11,458 nt of DNA, from the NCBI GenBank assembly GCA_013423325.1, contig BLJB01000724.1, positions 1-11,458 on the forward strand, written 5' to 3'. Shown piece after piece: positions 8,075 to 11,458 of the stretch. A program made the position numbers and the translations under genes. Origin of the DNA: Usnea hakonensis. Its lineage: Eukaryota > Ascomycota > Lecanoromycetes > Lecanorales > Parmeliaceae. The notes beneath the pieces are model-generated. The model saw only the letters and a program-made list of their open reading frames with translations, searched no databases and was not told where the DNA came from. The first letter of the stretch is position 1; each line of letters begins with the position of its first letter.

Positions 8075-8230
8075 GAAAATAACTATTATTCTATTAAGAT
8101 ACTACTTAATAAGCGTACTTCCCGAGGAAAAGTAGAATATTTAGTTAAGTAGAAAGGATATAGTAACTAGTATAATATATAGTATAAGGCGGAAGATCTA
8201 GATAATACTTAAAAGCTAATCTAGGAATAT
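8075..8230 (+). pseudogene. Chromodomain at the integrase C-terminus
   Basis: Chromodomains read methylated histone H3 and steer chromovirus integrase toward heterochromatin. The frame reads Lys-Ile-Leu-Leu-Asn-Lys-Arg (8096-8116), then Val-Glu-Tyr-Leu-Val-Lys-stop-Lys-Gly-Tyr (8132-8161), then Asn-Ile-stop-Tyr-Lys-Ala-Glu-Asp-Leu (8174-8200), then a Lys-Leu-Ile-stop-Glu-Tyr helix (8213-8230). The TAG codons at 8150 and 8180 fall exactly where the two conserved Trp of the fold sit, as expected from TGG to TAG. The insertion into already heterochromatin-like, RIPped DNA agrees with such targeting, but that link is inference. Confidence 0.92.
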
Positions 8231-8365
8231 AAATCCCGGGCTTAAATACCGCTTAGAAGCTCTAGGCGATAGTAATAAAGACCTATATTAAAAACTATAA
8301 CTCCTACTACTATAATCCTAGATATATTAAGGCTAGAAACTACTATACCTACTATACCTATTATT

Positions 8366-8395
8366 TCTAGGAGGGGACGTCCTAGAAAAGATACT
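8366..8395 (+). pseudogene. AT-hook-like basic tail after the chromodomain
   Basis: In the gag-pol frame the tail reads Ser-Arg-Arg-Gly-Arg-Pro-Arg-Lys-Asp-Thr. The Arg-Gly-Arg-Pro core with flanking basic residues is the AT-hook signature, which binds the minor groove of AT-rich DNA. None of its codons contains a RIP target, so it has survived unchanged. It follows about 45 residues of Pro/Thr/Ile-rich linker after the chromodomain. It is a short motif and could be coincidental, or act as a nuclear localisation signal. Confidence 0.55.
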
Positions 8396-8428
8396 TAAAG
8401 ACTAGGTAGTCTTATTAGATATATATAA

Positions 8429-8736
8429 TACTTATTTATAGCCGTCTTATTAAGACTTCTAAATACTATTATCGGAAGTCTTTTTCGTAACCGCAATTTT
8501 CTATCCTTATTAACTAGGTAGAGTATTAGGAAATATATACTTTCTAGCTATAGTATTCCTAGTCGCTCTCCTAAAGAAATTAGAAATAGTTATTATTACT
8601 ACTAGTTAATAGAAATATTTATCGTAATAGCTCGGAAAAGTAGGAAATATTAGGAATTATTACTATATTATTATTAACTATCTATTATTATTACTACGGT
8701 AGCGAGGACGCTGTCTTTTTACTTTATTTATAGTAC
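8429..8736 (+). other. Internal 3' untranslated region of the element
   Basis: No domain is recognisable here. Purine-rich runs occur near 8634-8654 and at 8701-8710 (AGCGAGGACG), but the bases just before the 3' LTR are pyrimidine-rich, so no polypurine tract lies in the usual place. A small unmutated site (CTG at 8711-8713) survives. The polyprotein might extend into this region if the TAA codons at 8396 and 8426 are mutated Gln. Confidence 0.6.
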
Positions 8737-8924
8737 TATTATAGCGTATATATTACTTCCTAATTTACTACTATTACTTAGTATTATTCTTATTAGTAGC
8801 TTAGTAATTCGGGCGATTTATTATATATAGTGATCTTCCTTTTTAGACTTTATTTATATACTTTTATATCCATATATTTACTTATAGCTATTGCTATTGT
8901 CACTGTTACTGTTGCTACCCAACA
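8737..8924 (+). repeat. 3' LTR (188 bp), left half RIPped
   Basis: It aligns base for base to 1386-1573. Its left half has lost every CA/TG (it starts TATTATAGCG instead of TGTTATGGCG), whereas from LTR position 95 to the end it keeps all of them, finishing GCTACCCAACA. With the 5' LTR it makes a reciprocal pair: each preserves the half the other lost. Confidence 0.96.
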
Positions 8925-8929
8925 CTTCT
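8925..8929. repeat. Target-site duplication, right copy (CTTCT)
   Basis: CTTCT follows the 3' LTR directly and matches 1381-1385. Removing the element and one copy gives an empty site reading TTAAAGAG-CTTCT-TAAAGGAG. Confidence 0.9.
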
Positions 8930-9009
8930 TAAAGGAGACTACTTTAATTAATAAGATAATAGGGAAAAGGAGTATCTTATAATCCTAGTTATTTAGAGAC
9001 TCATATATT

Positions 9010-9032
9010 ATCCTTATATAAAGTATAAGGAT
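9010..9032. repeat. Inverted repeat ATCCTTATA...TATAAGGAT
   Basis: Two perfect 9-bp arms are separated by TAAAG. Partial complementarity seems to continue outward (AGAGA... on the left, ...TCTCT on the right). It may be a remnant of a small inverted-repeat element, or chance in AT-rich DNA. Confidence 0.45.
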
Positions 9033-9447
9033 CTAGATAATATCTCTTCTCTTTAGATTAAGATTAAGTAAGAGAAATAAGAAAAATAAGTTAAAATTAA
9101 AAAAGAGATTAAAAAGGAGATTAAATAGAAACTATAATCTATATAATCCTAATAATATAGATAACCTCTATAATTTATATAATATTAATATAATATCTAT
9201 TAATTTCCCCCTAAGTCTTCTTCCCTTATATAACTACCTCTTATCTATAAAAGATCTTAATATAAGGTTTTATTATTATTAGATAATAAAGATAAGATCC
9301 CTACTAAGCCTTTTATCTCTATATAATTAATAGACTATATAATACTACTTTCTATTTAGTTACCCCTATCTTTTTTTAAGCTTTCTAAGCTTCTATCTTC
9401 TACCCTCTCTTTCTAGAAAAGAATAATTAACGATAAAGTATAATTAG

Positions 9448-9500
9448 AAGTATTAATAAATAACAAGTATATAATATTAAAAGTATTATTAAATAATAAG
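9448..9500 (+). repeat. 20-bp imperfect direct repeat pair
   Basis: Positions 9448-9467 and 9481-9500 match at 18 of 20 bases. One of the two differences is CA against TA, as if only one copy had been hit there. This holds one of the two CA sites in the right flank. Confidence 0.55.
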
Positions 9501-9893
9501 ATATTTATATAATCTTTTTTTCTAATATCTCCTTCCCCTCTTCTAAAGGATAGATAGGGTTATATAAGATTAGGATAAAGGCCCCTTAACTAGGCTAAAG
9601 GGGATTAAAGTAAGTAAGGAAATTAAAGAAAAAGTAGAAAAAAAAAGGCTTAATAAATTTATTATTTTTTAAATAAAATATATATTAATACTATTAGGAG
9701 TATTTATATAAAGGCGTCTTAAAGTAGAGTATCTTTTAATAAGACTTAAAGTATATCTCTACTTTTAGGATTATATTTAGATTATTTTTAATAAGGGTAT
9801 CTTATATAAATATAATATATTAATTTAAACTTCTAATCTATTACTTTCTACTCTATTTAATATTAACTACTTTATATAAAGAGTCTAACTTAG

Positions 9894-9916
9894 CTTTATC
9901 TTATATAAAGATAAAG
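9894..9916. repeat. Inverted repeat CTTTATCTT...AAGATAAAG
   Basis: Two perfect 9-bp arms are separated by ATATA. No associated gene is visible, and chance origin is possible in this composition. Confidence 0.45.
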
Positions 9917-9997
9917 GTTACTAATCTTAAATACTATATAAAGATATAGGCTTATTATTTAAATATAAGATAATATATTAAATATATACTAATATAT

Positions 9998-10021
9998 AAT
10001 AAATAAATAAATAAATAAATA
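9998..10021 (+). repeat. (AAAT)5 microsatellite
   Basis: Five perfect AAAT units (10001-10020) with partial units at both ends. Short tandem A-rich tracts can mark the 3' tail of a LINE-type element, but nothing next to it supports that. Confidence 0.8.
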
Positions 10022-10049
10022 GAAATAAAACTCTTTATATATATTTTAG

Positions 10050-10380
10050 AGAACTATAGGGTTCCTCTATAACCCCGAAGGGCCTAGTAGCTTCCTCTCT
10101 CCCTATTTTAGCCCTAGTAGCCGTCGCTAGATTAGCCCGTAGTTATCTCCTAAAGACTAAGATCTCGAGCCGCCGCGAAGTAGTAGGCGATAATTATCTA
10201 ATCTATTATCTCTATTATTATCCTAAAAGTACTAGAGGCTATAATCCTACTATTTATAATTAGCGTACGCCCTATTAAAATACTCTAGAAGGCGGTAGTA
10301 CTCTAAAAAGAGGCGGAGACCTAGGCCCCTCTAATATTAATAATAAATACGCGGTAGTATCTACCCCTAACTCTAAATTA
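10050..10380. other. GC-richer but RIPped patch, possible decayed gene or element fragment
   Basis: This patch is clearly richer in C and G than its surroundings (CCGCCGCGAAG, GGCGGAGACC, ACGCGG and similar), yet still has no CA or TG. The source was therefore a GC-richer sequence, as coding DNA often is, that went through RIP. In the plus frame starting at 10094 the stops are all TAA/TAG, with Pro, Arg, Ala and Ser between them, which would suit a mutated coding region. Other frames are not clearly worse, and I recognise no family. Confidence 0.35.
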
Positions 10381-11007
10381 AGATTATATTAATATAGCTT
10401 AAATAATATAATTCTATTTAATATAGTAAAATTATATTAAGTATAAATACTATATTTATATCTAGAAGGGCTAGGATTATAAGTTATCTAGATATATATA
10501 TCTACCCCTATATCTACTACTATCCTATTAGGAGAATAGGGTACTAACTAGTAAAAGTACTAGTTAAGGCTATTAAGGCTATATTATAAATAACGAGAAC
10601 CCTATTATATAAAGTTAGCTAATTAATTTAAGTAGTAAAAGAAATAGTAAAGATAGTAAAATAAAGTAATAATTTTATATATATATTAATAATAGTAAGA
10701 GGGGGCTTAATAGATTAGTAGAGATAATAATAATATTATTATATAAAGTCTAAATTAATAAGATACTCTAATAAATATTACTATTATAGTTATAGTATAG
10801 TATTTATAGTAGAGGGAGGAAGCTACTTATTTAGTAGTAATAATAGTAGTAGTAGTAATAGTAGAGGGGAGCTTCGTATAAAGCTAGTTAACTAGATATT
10901 TATATAATTAAAAAAATAGATATCTATTATTTATCTAGTAGTATAATTATAATAGTAGTACTATAAATCTAGTTAGTTATATATTTAAATATTTAAAATA
11001 TAAGGGT
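10381..11007. other. RIP-saturated AT-rich stretch with TAG repeats and an inverted repeat
   Basis: No CA or TG is visible. (TAG)n-like runs lie at about 10830-10862, bracketed by similar AGTAGAGGG-AGCT blocks near 10809 and 10860. An imperfect inverted repeat pairs about 10885-10904 with 10962-10980 around a TATAATTATA palindrome. No gene is recognised. Confidence 0.6.
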
Positions 11008-11027
11008 ATTGGATTGGATTGGATTGG
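11008..11027 (+). repeat. (ATTGG)4 tandem repeat at a composition boundary
   Basis: Four perfect ATTGG units. TG dinucleotides reappear here for the first time since the 3' LTR, and CA/TG continue to the window end. Short tandem repeats at a sharp junction are typical of the 3' tail of some LINE-type elements (here it would be CCAAT on the minus strand), but no RT motif is visible to confirm that. Confidence 0.85.
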
Positions 11028-11458
11028 AATTCATACTCGTATCTATCTAACTATGTGAAAGATAATTACGGGAAGCTCTATAGCAATGATATAAGGGAAA
11101 CCTTTATAGTATTACTACTATTAGGGTAAAAAACCTTACCGTGCTCCTACTTATCTCTACTATTTTAAGTCTATATACTACCTTCGACTACTACCGCTCG
11201 GTACCCCCTATGCTCGTATTCCTCTACCCTCTTTATATTAATACTCGCGCCCCTTAGATCGCTCTACCCCTATATAACTAGTCTTTTGCTAGGGAATACT
11301 AGTCTAGGAGGCCGGATTAGATTAGCTATCTAGTTTACGCCCTCGCCCCCCTTAGGGTAGTTAGCATTCTCCGTAGGTTACTAGTTCCCGCGGATTCTAG
11401 AAGTACTAGTCTGAATTGTCCTAGCCTCGGATAGAAGATAAGGATATATTTAGTATCC
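11028..11458. other. Partly RIPped segment of unknown identity, continues beyond the window
   Basis: This segment is GC-richer and keeps about a dozen CA/TG sites (for example near 11032, 11054, 11084, 11141, 11211, 11287, 11365 and 11411), so it is less mutated than anything outside the LTR ends. Both strands contain frames whose stops are mostly TAG/TAA of RIP type, so strand and reading frame cannot be decided by eye. It is probably the edge of another repeat whose bulk lies to the right. Confidence 0.45.

Larger units (their letters stand above)
1601..8428 (+). pseudogene. gag-pol polyprotein, RIP-degenerated (about 2,276 codons)
   Basis: One frame encodes Gag, a zinc finger, protease, RT, RNase H, integrase, chromodomain and a basic tail, so the element used a single fused gag-pol ORF with no visible frameshift between gag and pol. 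The start is approximate: ATG becomes ATA under RIP, and no initiator can be identified between the LTR and the first recognisable Gag sequence. The end is also approximate; the AT-hook-like tail is followed by TAA at 8396 and 8426, either of which may be a mutated Gln. In-frame TAG and TAA sit where related proteins have Trp or Gln; Cys and His have become Tyr, Met has become Ile, and Asp or Glu after a T has become Asn or Lys. No functional product is possible. Domains are listed separately below. Confidence 0.93.
1386..8924 (+). mobile_element. Complete, RIP-inactivated Ty3/gypsy chromodomain LTR retrotransposon
   Basis: The 7,539-bp element has 188-bp LTRs, TGTT...AACA termini, a CTTCT target duplication and one gag-pol frame. 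The domain order is Gag, protease, reverse transcriptase, RNase H, integrase, chromodomain; integrase after RT/RNase H is the Ty3/gypsy (Metaviridae) order, and the C-terminal chromodomain places it among chromoviruses. The frame holds from one end to the other with no net indel in the recognisable domains, so the copy was structurally intact when mutated. About fifty CA/TG dinucleotides survive inside, against none in the left flank, so its RIP is heavy but not saturated. It cannot move by itself. I recognise the general fungal lineage from its Gag and RT motifs but do not assign a named family. Confidence 0.96.
8930..10049. other. RIP-saturated right flank, no recognisable gene
   Basis: Only two CA sites (about 9002 and 9464) and no TG remain in over a kilobase. 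I recognise no coding family in either strand. The stretch holds short inverted repeats (9010-9032 and 9894-9916), a 20-bp direct repeat pair (9448-9500) and an (AAAT)5 tract (10001-10020). It is probably the continuation of the DNA left of the insertion. Confidence 0.7.

Noticed and set aside
8712..8736. 3' LTR starting at TGTC (8712) instead of 8737
   Set aside because: Homology to the 5' LTR starts at 8737, the 5' LTR begins directly after the CTTCT target duplication, and the TGTT...AACA ends match at those limits.
10001..10020. (AAAT)5 as the poly-A-like tail of a LINE
   Set aside because: No RT or endonuclease sequence, target duplication or composition change accompanies it. A simple microsatellite is enough.
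1..11458. Mitochondrial or other organelle DNA, suggested by extreme AT content
   Set aside because: CA/TG are specifically missing while CG persists, the LTRs differ only by RIP-type transitions, and a nuclear chromodomain retrotransposon is present.

Overview
The window is a repeat-dense, gene-poor block of a filamentous ascomycete (Pezizomycotina-type) genome, almost completely rewritten by repeat-induced point mutation (RIP). By eye, CA and TG dinucleotides are nearly gone, TA is everywhere, and CG, CC and CT are still common. That is the CpA-to-TpA signature of RIP, not of CpG deamination or of an organelle genome. Positions 61-1380 contain no CA or TG at all. I see no intact host gene, tRNA, rRNA or CRISPR array.

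The centre is one complete but dead Ty3/gypsy LTR retrotransposon, 1386-8924 (7,539 bp). It has two 188-bp LTRs (1386-1573 and 8737-8924) with TGTT...AACA ends and a 5-bp target duplication CTTCT (1381-1385 and 8925-8929). Between the LTRs a single reading frame (codons starting at 1601, 1604 and so on) runs without a net frameshift through: a Ser/Thr/Pro-rich N-terminus, a Gag capsid-like region, a Gln/Asn-rich linker, a C2H2-spaced zinc finger, retropepsin, reverse transcriptase, RNase H, integrase (HHCC and D61D35E), a GPY/F-like module, a chromodomain and an AT-hook-like tail. The frame is full of TAG and TAA where Trp and Gln are expected. Zinc ligands have become Tyr, and several catalytic acids have become Asn or Lys.

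The main result is a mirror-image mosaic in the LTRs. They differ at 26 of 188 sites, all C/T or G/A. The 3' LTR carries every mutation in the left half (17 sites) and the 5' LTR every mutation in the right half (9 sites). About 100 bp at each outer end of the element therefore escaped RIP while everything inside was hit. The DNA just outside the element is also saturated, so the element most simply landed in a region already RIPped and was RIPped later as a separate event.

The flanks (61-1380 and 8930-11007) hold no recognisable gene, only simple repeats, short inverted repeats and one GC-richer patch (10050-10380). CA and TG return at both window edges: left of about position 60, next to a palindrome, and right of 11008, starting at an (ATTGG)4 tract. 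Both edges are probably junctions with other repeats.
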